DNA of 64,000 nucleotides from Alicyclobacillus suci (GTDB lineage: Bacteria; Bacillota; Bacilli; Alicyclobacillales; Alicyclobacillaceae): the NCBI RefSeq assembly GCF_017329615.1, contig NZ_JAFMTW010000009.1, positions 51,684 through 115,683 of the forward strand, in the 5' to 3' direction. Below the pieces are notes generated by a model. It had not been told where the DNA came from. It made no database searches and saw only the letters and a program-made list of their open reading frames with translations. Numbering within the stretch: position 1 is the stretch's first letter; every line of letters starts with the position of its first letter. Shown in pieces: positions 1-8,028 of this stretch. The position numbers and the translations under genes were made by a program.

Positions 1-305
1 GAGCCTTCACGAAAGACGAGGACATCAGGCACGTGTACCCAACTCTTGAGGTTCCCAAAGTCATCAGAGTATGGTACATGAATTCGTACCGGTTGAACGT
101 AGTATCGAACTGTGTCTTTATCCAGCTCGAGAAGTGAGTAAAATGCCCACTCAGTAAGGGACTCGTACTCCGCAACGACATTCATCTTATGGCTGTGGAA
201 CGCACCAATCACATGATGACGTTCTTTACTATCCTTGTTGTCCACCTTCCTTTTCGGAGCGAATTCAACATCTTCTTTTTCCCATGACTTTCCGATCCAG
301 TACAT
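1..305 (-). CDS. tnsA: TnsA-like transposon endonuclease, N-terminal part (runs off the window)
   Basis: The first 101 codons translate from ATG at 305, preceded by a strong GAGGAGG ribosome site. From memory of the family, the segment around SHK (38-40), SLTEWAFYSLLEL (49-61), QP (71-72) and HVPDVLV (91-97) follows the N-terminal catalytic domain of Tn7 TnsA. Glu52 and Asp94 then align with its first two catalytic acids (Glu63 and Asp114); the catalytic lysine would lie beyond the edge. TnsA cuts the 5' strand at the transposon ends and works with TnsB. G+C is about 46% by hand count, lower than the neighbouring chromosomal genes. It could instead be a stand-alone endonuclease of the same fold, but the position beside glmS argues for Tn7. 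Confidence 0.82.
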   Translation of the reverse strand, partial: MYWIGKSWEKEDVEFAPKRKVDNKDSKERHHVIGAFHSHKMNVVAEYESLTEWAFYSLLELDKDTVRYYVQPVRIHVPYSDDFGNLKSWVHVPDVLVFREG

Positions 306-337
306 GGCGGGCCTCCTCGTAGATGTTATAACACGAA

Positions 338-349
338 TTGTGCCATTTG
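338..349 (-). repeat. 12-base direct repeat, inner copy (candidate TnsB site)
   Basis: Minus-strand sequence CAAATGGCACAA, identical to the copy at 530-541 and in the same orientation. It lies 33 bases upstream of the tnsA start, where a transposase-binding site could also repress the tnsA promoter. The role is inferred from position. Confidence 0.5.
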
Positions 350-401
350 TTGTGACGTGATCCGCTTGAACTTCCGGGTATAATGTGCTACAAACAGGAA
401 A

Positions 402-431
402 ACTATACCTGCACCGGAAAGGAACGCCCAA
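402..431 (-). promoter_or_regulatory. Candidate promoter of the TnsA-like gene
   Basis: Minus strand: -35 TTGGGC (431-426), 18-base spacer, -10 TATAGT (407-402). It lies just after the terminator hairpin and about 100 bases before the start codon. Confidence 0.4.
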
Positions 432-435
432 GTAT

Positions 436-475
436 AGAAAAATCCCGCCATGGCAATGATTGTACCATGGCGGGA
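436..475 (-). terminator. Rho-independent terminator between glmS and the TnsA-like gene
   Basis: Perfect 11-base stem (465-475 with 443-453), 11-base loop, followed on the minus strand by TTTTT (442-438). It ends transcription coming from glmS. If the transposon end is at 556, the hairpin belongs to the element. Confidence 0.85.
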
Positions 476-529
476 ATCAAAATGCAGTGTCAGGTGTAGT
501 TACACATGAGTGTCAAAGTTAAATATCTT

Positions 530-541
530 TTGTGCCATTTG
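530..541 (-). repeat. 12-base direct repeat, outer copy (candidate TnsB site)
   Basis: Same CAAATGGCACAA as at 338-349. It begins 15 bases inside the proposed transposon end at 556, where Tn7-type ends carry transposase binding sites. Confidence 0.5.
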
Positions 542-580
542 AAAGTATAACTCACAAGCAGACACTATCCAGCCCACTAC

Positions 581-2410
581 TTACTCCACCGTCACGCTCT
601 TCGCCAGGTTACGCGGCTTGTCGACATCGTTACCACGCGCCACAGCGGCGTAGTACGCGAGCAATTGCAGTGGAATCACGGCCAAGATAGGCGCCAATTC
701 TGGGAGTGTCTTCGGCAGGTAGATGACCTCATCGACGGTCTTTTCGAGGTCTTCGTTGCCAATCCACGTCATCCCGAGCACAAAAGCGCCGCGAGCCTTC
801 ACTTCGACAATGTTACTTACCGTCTTTTCATACAGATCTGGTTGGGTTGCAAGTGCGATGACCGGTACGCCTTCAGTGATAAGCGCCAACGTACCGTGCT
901 TGAGCTCGCCCGCCGCATATGCCTCCGCATGGATATAGGAGATTTCCTTGAGCTTCAACGCACCTTCCATGGCCACCGAATAGTCTAGGCTGCGACCGAT
1001 GAAGAACGTATCCATAGTATCCACGTAGCGTTGTGCGAAACGCTCGAGTTGCGGTGCCGTATCCAGAACCTGCTCTGTCGCCTGGGGCAGATCTTCCAGT
1101 CCCTTGAGGAGCTCGCGCACCTTGTCGTCACCGATTTCGCCACGCACGTGCGCCATCTTGATGCCGAGCAGGTACAATGCAATCAACTGCGTCGTATAAG
1201 CCTTCGTCGAAGCGACCGCAATCTCAGGGCCTGCCCAGGTAATGATAACGTCATCTGCCTCACGCTCTGCAGAACTGCCGACGACGTTCGTAATCGCCAG
1301 CACGCGGCGTCCTTGTCGCTTGACCTCTCGCAAAGCCGCGAGTGTATCGGCTGTCTCGCCCGATTGGCTGATGACAATCACCAACGTATTGGGCGTAAAC
1401 AGCGGTCGGCGGTAGCGGTACTCCGATGCGATTTCAACATCAACCGGAATGCGCGCGTACGATTCGATCACGGCCTTGCCCACCAACCCAGCGTGCCAGG
1501 ACGTGCCACAGGCGATGATGTGAATCCTATCTACCGCCTTCATAAACGCATCGTCGAGCTTCAGCTCGTCGAGTTGGACGCGGCTGAAATCCTCTGCAAT
1601 GCGGCCGCGCAGCGTGTCGCGCACGGCCCTTGGCTGCTCGTGAATCTCTTTGAGCATGAAATGCGGATACCCGCCACGCTCTGCCGACACAGCGTCCCAA
1701 GTCACCTTGTAGACCTCTTTGTGAACAGGCTCGCCATCCATCGTGAAACACTCGACACCAGCAGTCGTGAGTACGGCCATCTCGCCGTCCTCCATAACAT
1801 AAATATCGCGGGTATACTCAAGAATCGCCGGAATATCCGACGCTACAAAATTTTCGTTTTCGCCGAGGCCGATAATCATCGGGCTCGCCTTGCGCATCGC
1901 AATGATTTCATCTGGGTGATCTTTGGCCAACACGACGAGCGCGTATGCGCCACGGATTCGCTTGCCAACCTCAATCATCGTTTGAAACAGATCTCCGTTA
2001 TACAACTCCTCAATGAGGTGTGCCACAACTTCGGTATCCGTTTCAGAATTGAACTGGTGCCCTGCGGCAATCAGTTCTTCGCGCAGCGACAAATAGTTCT
2101 CCACGATGCCATTGTGCACAATGGCAAAACGGCCGCTGCAATCCTGGTGTGGGTGCGCATTTTCATCCGAAGGTTTGCCGTGTGTCGCCCAACGCGTATG
2201 GCCAATCGCCGCCTGACCCGAAATCTCCATCGAAGCCAGTTTGTCCTCCAAGTTCGCCAATCGGCCAACCGATTTAACGACCTGGATGTTGCCTTCATCA
2301 ATCACAGCGATTCCCGCAGAATCGTATCCACGGTACTCCAGCTTCGCGAGTCCACCGACAACAACGTCCTTCACGTTCCGAGCGCCAATATAACCAACAA
2401 TGCCACACAT
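581..2410 (-). CDS. glmS: Glutamine--fructose-6-phosphate aminotransferase GlmS
   Basis: Makes glucosamine-6-phosphate from fructose-6-phosphate and glutamine, the first step towards UDP-N-acetylglucosamine. The protein is 609 residues, the usual length. It opens with MCGIVGYIG, which places the catalytic cysteine at position 2, followed by the glutaminase domain and two SIS sugar-isomerase domains; the C-terminus ends PRNLAKSVTVE, the family signature. The ATG at 2410 was chosen because the cysteine must follow the initiator and AGGAGGAG lies just upstream. A longer in-frame extension to 2515 lies inside the ribozyme and is not coding. The 3' end is the attTn7 recognition sequence for TnsD. 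Confidence 0.98.
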   Translation of the reverse strand: MCGIVGYIGARNVKDVVVGGLAKLEYRGYDSAGIAVIDEGNIQVVKSVGRLANLEDKLASMEISGQAAIGHTRWATHGKPSDENAHPHQDCSGRFAIVHNGIVENYLSLREELIAAGHQFNSETDTEVVAHLIEELYNGDLFQTMIEVGKRIRGAYALVVLAKDHPDEIIAMRKASPMIIGLGENENFVASDIPAILEYTRDIYVMEDGEMAVLTTAGVECFTMDGEPVHKEVYKVTWDAVSAERGGYPHFMLKEIHEQPRAVRDTLRGRIAEDFSRVQLDELKLDDAFMKAVDRIHIIACGTSWHAGLVGKAVIESYARIPVDVEIASEYRYRRPLFTPNTLVIVISQSGETADTLAALREVKRQGRRVLAITNVVGSSAEREADDVIITWAGPEIAVASTKAYTTQLIALYLLGIKMAHVRGEIGDDKVRELLKGLEDLPQATEQVLDTAPQLERFAQRYVDTMDTFFIGRSLDYSVAMEGALKLKEISYIHAEAYAAGELKHGTLALITEGVPVIALATQPDLYEKTVSNIVEVKARGAFVLGMTWIGNEDLEKTVDEVIYLPKTLPELAPILAVIPLQLLAYYAAVARGNDVDKPRNLAKSVTVE

Positions 2411-2450
2411 AGGTAGAAACGTCTCCTCCTTGTCGATCTGCGCACTCTTG

Positions 2451-2581
2451 TTCCACCGGTCGCCCGATGGGTTTCGAGTTTTGCTTGCGGCGTGATCGAG
2501 AACGCCGGGAGGCACCCGCCGAATGGTTCGCCAACCTCCCCCGCGTCAACTGCCCTCCAGAGAAGACAGTCCAGGCGCTTT
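2451..2581 (-). ncRNA. glmS ribozyme (GlcN6P-sensing self-cleaving riboswitch)
   Basis: Minus strand starts AAGCGCCTGGACTG; cleavage is expected between A2579 and G2578. The conserved core follows: GGGGGAGGTTGGCGAA, then TTCGGCGGGTGCCTCCCGGC, as in the Bacillus ribozyme. A P4-like stem with a GCGA loop (2453-2470) closes it. It ends 40 bases before the glmS start. In this class glucosamine-6-phosphate acts as the cofactor, the mRNA cleaves itself and glmS expression falls. All core elements appear intact. Confidence 0.93.
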
Positions 2582-2684
2582 CGCTACCCTCGTGTTCATC
2601 AGATTCACAGGGTTCGCGTACAACATTCTATTGCATACTGCCCACTTTGTGCTTATTCGTCGAGGCATCCCCCCTTCAAAGCGA

Positions 2685-2714
2685 AGTCGGGCGCCAACAT
2701 GAATACGCCCGACT
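2685..2714 (-). terminator. Hairpin downstream of glmM (possible terminator)
   Basis: Perfect 9-base stem (2706-2714 with 2685-2693) 26 bases after the glmM stop. The following TCGCTTTG is a poor T tract, so termination may be partial. Between here and the ribozyme no other clear element was seen. Confidence 0.45.
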
Positions 2715-2740
2715 ACAAAACAGCGACGAAAACGTCCGTC

Positions 2741-4084
2741 TTAACGATTCACGCCGAGTTGTTCTTCGACGACCTTGACGATATCCTGCACAATCTTGCG
2801 CAATACGTGTTCATCCGGGCCCTCAACCATGACGCGCACAAGTGACTCTGTACCCGATTCGCGTACAAGCACGCGGCCACTGTCACCCAATTCCCGTTCA
2901 CCAGCTGCGAGCGCTGCCTGAATCGCCGCATTCTGAACCCAAGCGTGTTTGTCGGTCACGCGCACATTTTCAAGAATTTGCGGGTACCGCGTCATCACCG
3001 TGCGCAACTCTGAAAGCGGCTTGCCGCTTTTGACGAGAACCTGCACAAGTTGTAACGCGGTCAAGATACCATCACCCGTCGTAGTGTGGTTCAGGAAAAT
3101 AATGTGCCCCGATTGTTCCCCGCCAAGCACTGCCTGATCTGCGCGCATGCGCTCCATCACATATCGGTCGCCGACCGCCGTCCGAACGACTTCAATCCCC
3201 GCGGCCTCCATGGCCTTCATAAAACCCAGATTGCTCATCACGGTGGCTACGATTTTATTGTCGGCCAGCTTGCCCTGACGCTGAAGCGACAAGCCGCAAA
3301 TTGCCATAATAAAGTCGCCGTCAATGATTTCACCGGTACTGTCCACCGCAATCAGGCGGTCTGCGTCGCCATCAAAGGACAGACCGAGATCAGCGTGATG
3401 AGCCATCACGGCTTGTTGTATCACCTGTGGATGCGTCGAACCGCAGCCAACGTTAATATTGACACCATCCGGTTCCGCGTGAATGACGGTGACCTTCGCC
3501 CCAAGGCGCCGAAATACTTCGGGCGCAATCGCGGAAGCCGCACCATTTGCACAGTCGAGCACCACATGTTGCCCGTCAAAGCGCTCATCGACTGTGGATA
3601 TCAGAAATTGAATATATTCCTCCTGCGCGGGTTCCTCATAAATCCGACCAATCTCCCCGCCGGTCGGTCGTGGCAATTCTTCTTCGTTCCGCAAAATATG
3701 TTCAATTCGGTCCTCGGTTTCATCGAGTAACTTAAAACCGTCGCCACCAAAAAACTTAATACCATTATCCTCAACCGGATTATGAGAGGCCGAAATCATG
3801 ACCCCCGCATCCGCACCAAGGTGCTTCGTCAAATATGCTACACCCGGCGTGCTGATGACTCCCAAGCGCAAAACATCGACACCCATCGACAAGATGCCGC
3901 TGATGAGGGCCGCCTCGAGCATATCGCCAGAGATACGGGTATCCTTACCTATTGCGATGCGAGCCCCTGGATGCCGCGACGTCAGGACATACGCGCCTAC
4001 ACGCCCCAGGCGAAATGCCAACTCAGGCGTCAAGTCCGCATTCGCCACGCCCCGAACGCCGTCTGTTCCAAACAATCTACCCAC
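2741..4084 (-). CDS. glmM: Phosphoglucosamine mutase GlmM
   Basis: Converts glucosamine-6-phosphate to glucosamine-1-phosphate, directly after GlmS in the pathway. 447 residues, standard length. FGTDGVRG lies at the N-terminus; the catalytic phosphoserine motif SASHNP places Ser100 where B. subtilis has it; the metal loop DGDADR is present. The phosphate-binding loop reads RESGTESL instead of the common RPSGTEPL, two substitutions in a conserved patch. Start: GTG at 4084, preceded by GAAAGGGG; the next upstream ATG would add residues not found in the family. It follows cdaR by 75 bases in the cdaA-cdaR-glmM-glmS order. Confidence 0.97.
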   Translation of the reverse strand: MGRLFGTDGVRGVANADLTPELAFRLGRVGAYVLTSRHPGARIAIGKDTRISGDMLEAALISGILSMGVDVLRLGVISTPGVAYLTKHLGADAGVMISASHNPVEDNGIKFFGGDGFKLLDETEDRIEHILRNEEELPRPTGGEIGRIYEEPAQEEYIQFLISTVDERFDGQHVVLDCANGAASAIAPEVFRRLGAKVTVIHAEPDGVNINVGCGSTHPQVIQQAVMAHHADLGLSFDGDADRLIAVDSTGEIIDGDFIMAICGLSLQRQGKLADNKIVATVMSNLGFMKAMEAAGIEVVRTAVGDRYVMERMRADQAVLGGEQSGHIIFLNHTTTGDGILTALQLVQVLVKSGKPLSELRTVMTRYPQILENVRVTDKHAWVQNAAIQAALAAGERELGDSGRVLVRESGTESLVRVMVEGPDEHVLRKIVQDIVKVVEEQLGVNR

Positions 4085-4159
4085 GGTTAGGCCCCTTTCT
4101 AAAGACTTGATCATTTTGCCACGAATCCCGGTGAAGAACAATAGAAATGATTGACCAAC

Positions 4160-5377
4160 TCACCCTTGGGAAGTGTCGACAGCGACGGTCCGCTGCGAGA
4201 GATCTGTCACCGTTACCCACCGTGGCACTTGTACCGACACGGGCGCCGTCTTAGCGCCTGGTTTCACGTTTGACGTATCCACGGTGACTTTCACGTCCTT
4301 CGCCGTCATTCCTTGTACAATACTCTTCGGCCCCGTCACAGTCACGTCAATCGTCGGCTGGTTCGGAAGCGTCACGGCACTGCCCGATCTGCCTAGCGTC
4401 ACCGGCACCTGTTGGAACGTCACGGTGGCTGCTGGTTCAACTTGCACGATGGCAGTCACCTTACTCGGCGTCACCTGCGTCATCCCTTGCATGAGCGGCA
4501 CAAGCACATCAACCGTCGAGGTCTTGCTCAAACCTGAAACGTCGATAGGCACAGTCAACCCTGTTTTCGGCAACGATGCGGCAGGAATGCCCGATTCACT
4601 AACCTCTGTATCCTGCAGCTTCACGCCGGCCACCGCATATCCCGGCGCGGGTGTCCCCGTCACTTCTGGTGTCAACGCAACCTTTTGATTAGCCGCTTGA
4701 ATCGGCACGTTGACACTGATACTGGATGGAGAAATATCGACATCTTGCACGGTATGCCCCTGGCTGTCCACGGGCGTAAGATTGACAATTTTCGTATCGG
4801 TCGCCTTCATCCCACTCACATCGACATGGCCGACGACCCGAGAGACAGCTGCAACGCGCGTACGCGCGCCGCTGACCGTAACGGACTGAGTGTTTAGCGA
4901 CAGTTGCCCCATCCCGTAACCATCGGCTGGGGTACCACTGATTTCAACATCAATTGGCTTGGCCTCACTAACTTTTTTCTCAAGGACGACCGTGACGGTC
5001 AGCGGCTTTACCCGGTATTTCTTGATGTCATTCGGTAAGTCCACTGCGGCAATATGAAGAACCTGTTTGCCAGGTGCAAGCCCCTGTGCATCGACGACCA
5101 ACTCTGCCTTGAGCATATCGGTCGGCAAAGTGGGTAAATTGAGGGCGCTGGTCGTCACGTCGATGGTCGCCGTCGATTGGCTCATCGAGGACACGACCAT
5201 ATCGTCGCCCACCTGCACATGGATAGGTAAGTTGTACGCCTGTGTGACTCCAGCAGCACTCTGCTGCGCAGCCGAAGAATTATCCTGTAAGACATGAACC
5301 ACGAACCAAATAATGCATGCCAAGACGAGTGCGAAGATGCGAAGGAACAAATTGTTCCGAAGAAATCTATCCAGCAT
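4160..5377 (-). CDS. cdaR: CdaR (YbbR-domain regulator of CdaA)
   Basis: Membrane-anchored extracytoplasmic protein that modulates the diadenylate cyclase CdaA. 405 residues: one N-terminal membrane helix (about residues 11-29), then a string of YbbR-type beta repeats rich in Val, Thr and Pro. Its start overlaps the cdaA stop (TGATG), so the two are translationally coupled. ATG at 5377 is five bases from GGAG; a GTG one codon upstream is possible. Operon context with cdaA and glmM is the conserved one linking c-di-AMP to cell-wall precursor supply. Confidence 0.93.
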   Translation of the reverse strand: MLDRFLRNNLFLRIFALVLACIIWFVVHVLQDNSSAAQQSAAGVTQAYNLPIHVQVGDDMVVSSMSQSTATIDVTTSALNLPTLPTDMLKAELVVDAQGLAPGKQVLHIAAVDLPNDIKKYRVKPLTVTVVLEKKVSEAKPIDVEISGTPADGYGMGQLSLNTQSVTVSGARTRVAAVSRVVGHVDVSGMKATDTKIVNLTPVDSQGHTVQDVDISPSSISVNVPIQAANQKVALTPEVTGTPAPGYAVAGVKLQDTEVSESGIPAASLPKTGLTVPIDVSGLSKTSTVDVLVPLMQGMTQVTPSKVTAIVQVEPAATVTFQQVPVTLGRSGSAVTLPNQPTIDVTVTGPKSIVQGMTAKDVKVTVDTSNVKPGAKTAPVSVQVPRWVTVTDLSQRTVAVDTSQG

Positions 5378-6201
5378 CACGACTCCGCCTTTCGGTTCCA
5401 AAACGGAAGGGAATTGGAGCGCTTGGCGACGAGCAAGTTCGTCAAGAGCGTCTTCAACCCTTGCTCATCGAGGCTGCGGTGCAACACGCCGTCCACACCG
5501 ACCGACACTTTGCCTGTCTCCTCCGATACGACCACGGCGACCCCATCCGACTGCTCAGTAATCCCCAAAGCGGCCCGATGGCGGGTCCCCAACTGTTTAT
5601 CTAAACTCCGGTTCTCTGTCAGCGGCAGAAAACACCCAGCTGCAACAATTTGATTGTTTCTGACGATGACCGCGCCATCGTGCAATGGCGTGTTCGGGAT
5701 GAACAGGTTAATAAACAACTCACTACTGACATGGCCTTCAATAGAAGTGCCCGTCTCGATGTACTCCGATAGTCCGGTCCTGCGCTCAATGACGATCAAC
5801 GCGCCGATTTTCGTTTTGGAGAGCACCTGCGTGGCCTTGACAATCTCATTGACGGTCTGTTGATCTTCTTCTTGTCCCTGTTGATTCAGCGACAAAGACC
5901 AAAACCCGCCCCGTCCCAATTGTTCCAGGGCGCGTCTCAACTCAGGCTGAAAGACGACAGGAATCGCAAAGAAGCCAATTTGAATGATCTTGCCAAGCAG
6001 CCAATTCGATGCAGAAAGGTGCAGAAGTTGGCTAATGAGCGTAACAATCACGACAATCATCGCACCTTTTAACAACTGCACCGCGCGTGTACCCCGAATA
6101 AGAAGCAACAAAAAGTACAGCACAAACGCAACGAATAAGATGTCGATGACGTCTTTAAAGCTGAAATTTCGAACTACGGCCAGCCATGTGTCCATGTCCA
6201 T
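5377..6201 (-). CDS. cdaA: Diadenylate cyclase CdaA
   Basis: Membrane enzyme that makes cyclic di-AMP from two ATP. 274 residues: three hydrophobic helices in the first 85 residues, then the DAC domain with the signature DGA (175-177) and RHR (207-209) motifs. First gene of cdaA-cdaR-glmM. A second cyclase, DisA, is encoded at 55895-56974. In B. subtilis this locus is preceded by sigW-rsiW; here an SGNH hydrolase takes that place. Confidence 0.97.
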   Translation of the reverse strand: MDMDTWLAVVRNFSFKDVIDILFVAFVLYFLLLLIRGTRAVQLLKGAMIVVIVTLISQLLHLSASNWLLGKIIQIGFFAIPVVFQPELRRALEQLGRGGFWSLSLNQQGQEEDQQTVNEIVKATQVLSKTKIGALIVIERRTGLSEYIETGTSIEGHVSSELFINLFIPNTPLHDGAVIVRNNQIVAAGCFLPLTENRSLDKQLGTRHRAALGITEQSDGVAVVVSEETGKVSVGVDGVLHRSLDEQGLKTLLTNLLVAKRSNSLPFWNRKAES

Positions 6202-6280
6202 CCACCCAACCGGAAATCCGAACTAAAACCATCGTCCCCCATTGTTTCGCACAATGAAGGCCTGAGTCAAGTCCAGATGG

Positions 6281-6961
6281 TCAAGCCCGGTTGCGTTGCC
6301 GGATACCTTTTCGCTTTTGTCGGCTTGCCTTTGCCCGCTGCAGTGTCCGAAAGAAGCCCTGATACAGCGCATGGTGCCCTGCGTCTGTCGGATGAATGGG
6401 GTTTTTGTATAAGCGAATATCCCGAAACTGGCCACTTTTGTAGTGTTCGACATAATCCGCCTCGTGCCCGCGAAACGCCCGTGAAGCATCAAAGACGTGT
6501 AGCCGGTGGTGCGCGGCGACCTTGCGAATCATGTCGTTGTATGTCTGTGTGATACGCTCTGCCAATTCGAAATTCGGGAAGGGATTATAGAGGGTGGCAA
6601 TCACGAATGTGTTGTACGGGCGGTTTGCGCGTTCGACAATTTCTTCAATTTCGCTTTGCGACCGCTCACACACCTGTGCAATCCGCTCAGGTTTACCGGT
6701 CAATAATACGGGTGCACCGCGGAGTAAATCGTTGCCGCCAATCATCAGCGTGACGATTTCCGCCTCGTCGTAGATACACTGAGGCACCTCAGGCAGTGAC
6801 TTGTTCAATTGTCGTGACGTCCAGCCAGGTTTCGCCTGAACGTGCAGACTGACGCGTGCGTTGCGCGCTAAGTGTCTACGAAGTCGCTCAGGATAGCTTA
6901 AATCCGGTGAAGTCGCTCCATATCCATATGTAATGGAGTCTCCGAGTGCAAGCATCAGCAC
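6281..6961 (-). CDS. SGNH/GDSL-family hydrolase
   Basis: 226 residues with the blocks of the SGNH hydrolase fold: GDSIT near residue 8 (catalytic Ser), GGND near residue 74, and a C-terminal HPTDAGH block supplying Asp and His. Such enzymes are esterases, lipases or acyl-thioesterases; the substrate cannot be told. There is no signal peptide, so it is probably cytoplasmic. Start: GTG at 6961, nine bases after GGGGAGG. It ends 79 bases before cdaA. The C-terminal tail is basic (RQKRKGIRQRNRA). Confidence 0.85.
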   Translation of the reverse strand: MLMLALGDSITYGYGATSPDLSYPERLRRHLARNARVSLHVQAKPGWTSRQLNKSLPEVPQCIYDEAEIVTLMIGGNDLLRGAPVLLTGKPERIAQVCERSQSEIEEIVERANRPYNTFVIATLYNPFPNFELAERITQTYNDMIRKVAAHHRLHVFDASRAFRGHEADYVEHYKSGQFRDIRLYKNPIHPTDAGHHALYQGFFRTLQRAKASRQKRKGIRQRNRA

Positions 6962-7116
6962 AAAGTTAAACCTCCCCTAGTCGCGATAAGGTATCACCTC
7001 ATAAACTATGGGCGAGGGCTTGCACACGTCACTACACCGGTCTAGAAAACCGCTACGTCCCACGCGTGAAAGCGCTGCCTGGGACGCATGTGCGACACTA
7101 GCCTACCGATTGGTTT

Positions 7117-8016
7117 TTACAACACAGTTTTGCCAAACAGCGATTCGACCAGTTCGACAGCCATCATCGCCGTTCGATTACGCTCGTCCAAAATCGGATT
7201 TACTTCGACGACGTCGACCGAGACCAAGGCATCCGACGAAGCCAGCATTTCCATCGCCAAATGTCCCTCCCGATATGTCACGCCGCCGTACACCGGCGTG
7301 CCGACACCAGGGGCAAACATGGGATCCAACGCGTCAAGGTCTAGACTCAGATGAATCCCATCCGTTCCGTCTGTGGCAATTCCAATCGCCTCCGTCATAA
7401 CTTTCGCCATGCCCCGCCGGTCAATCTCCGCCATCGTGTAGCAGCGAATCCCCGTCTCGTGAATCAGTTTCGCCTCATCTGCGTCGATAGAGCGAATGCC
7501 AACCAACACCACGTTTTCCGGCTTGACCTTTTGCTTTAGTCCCCCAATTGCCAACAAATCCTCATGGCCATAGCCCAGGCTGACCGCCAGAGGCATTCCA
7601 TGAATATTCCCGGACGGCGTCGTCTCCGACGTGTTCATATCCCCGTGCGCATCAAACCAAATGACGCCATAATTTGCGCTGGACTGCGCCATGCCTGCCA
7701 AGCTGCCAATGGCAATGCTGTGATCGCCACCGAGAATAATTGGAATGTGACCTTCCGTGACGACTGTGCTGACAATGTTGCACAAGTTCTTCGACACCTC
7801 CGTCACCTCGTGGAGGTAGCGAAGTTTTGTATTTTGATTTTGCTCCTTCATCTCTGGCGTGGGCACATTGATATTCCCGAGGTCTTGAACCGTGTAGCCA
7901 AGCCCCTCCAACGCTGCACTCAGCCCAGCGTAACGAATCGCACTGGGCCCCATGTCGACGCCGCGGCGCCCCTGTCCCAAATCGGAGGGCACACCAATAA
8001 TCCGCAACTCTTTCAT
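7117..8016 (-). CDS. rocF: Arginase
   Basis: Hydrolyses arginine to ornithine and urea. 299 residues, the standard bacterial length. Manganese-binding blocks are all present: GGDHS (96-100), DAHGD (122-126) and SLDLDALDP (Asp226, Asp228). ATG at 8016 with GGAG eight bases upstream. It follows a SpoIIM-family gene by only 12 bases, so the two are probably one transcript. Agmatinase is an alternative within the ureohydrolase family, but the RRGVDMGPSAIRYAGL opening is arginase-type. Confidence 0.94.
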   Translation of the reverse strand: MKELRIIGVPSDLGQGRRGVDMGPSAIRYAGLSAALEGLGYTVQDLGNINVPTPEMKEQNQNTKLRYLHEVTEVSKNLCNIVSTVVTEGHIPIILGGDHSIAIGSLAGMAQSSANYGVIWFDAHGDMNTSETTPSGNIHGMPLAVSLGYGHEDLLAIGGLKQKVKPENVVLVGIRSIDADEAKLIHETGIRCYTMAEIDRRGMAKVMTEAIGIATDGTDGIHLSLDLDALDPMFAPGVGTPVYGGVTYREGHLAMEMLASSDALVSVDVVEVNPILDERNRTAMMAVELVESLFGKTVL

Positions 8017-8028
8017 CGCAAACGCTCC

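Larger units (their letters stand above)
1..556 (-). mobile_element. End of a Tn7-like transposon at attTn7 (partial)
   Basis: A TnsA-like gene begins within 276 bases of the glmS stop and reads away from glmS. This is the arrangement of the right end of Tn7, whose TnsD protein recognises the glmS 3' end and directs insertion about 25 bases past the stop. Reading down from glmS, a TGTGAG sequence begins at 556, 24 bases after the stop, which fits the expected boundary; a second possible end is TGTCTG at 564. A 12-base perfect direct repeat (530-541 and 338-349) could be transposase binding sites. The other end, the target duplication and the cargo are outside the window, so the boundary is inferred. 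Confidence 0.72.

Noticed and set aside
1031..2416. Long plus-strand frame of 461 codons opposite glmS
   Set aside because: Antisense shadow of a well-conserved gene, no ribosome site or recognisable domain. The same applies to other long plus-strand frames opposite tuf, fusA and rpoC.
2411..2515. N-terminal extension of glmS by 35 codons
   Set aside because: It lies in the ribozyme and leader; GlmS needs Cys at position 2 and has a strong ribosome site right before 2410.
7056..7086. Inverted repeat CGTCCCA/TGGGACG after arginase as a terminator
   Set aside because: Seven-base stem, long loop, no T tract; too weak to list.
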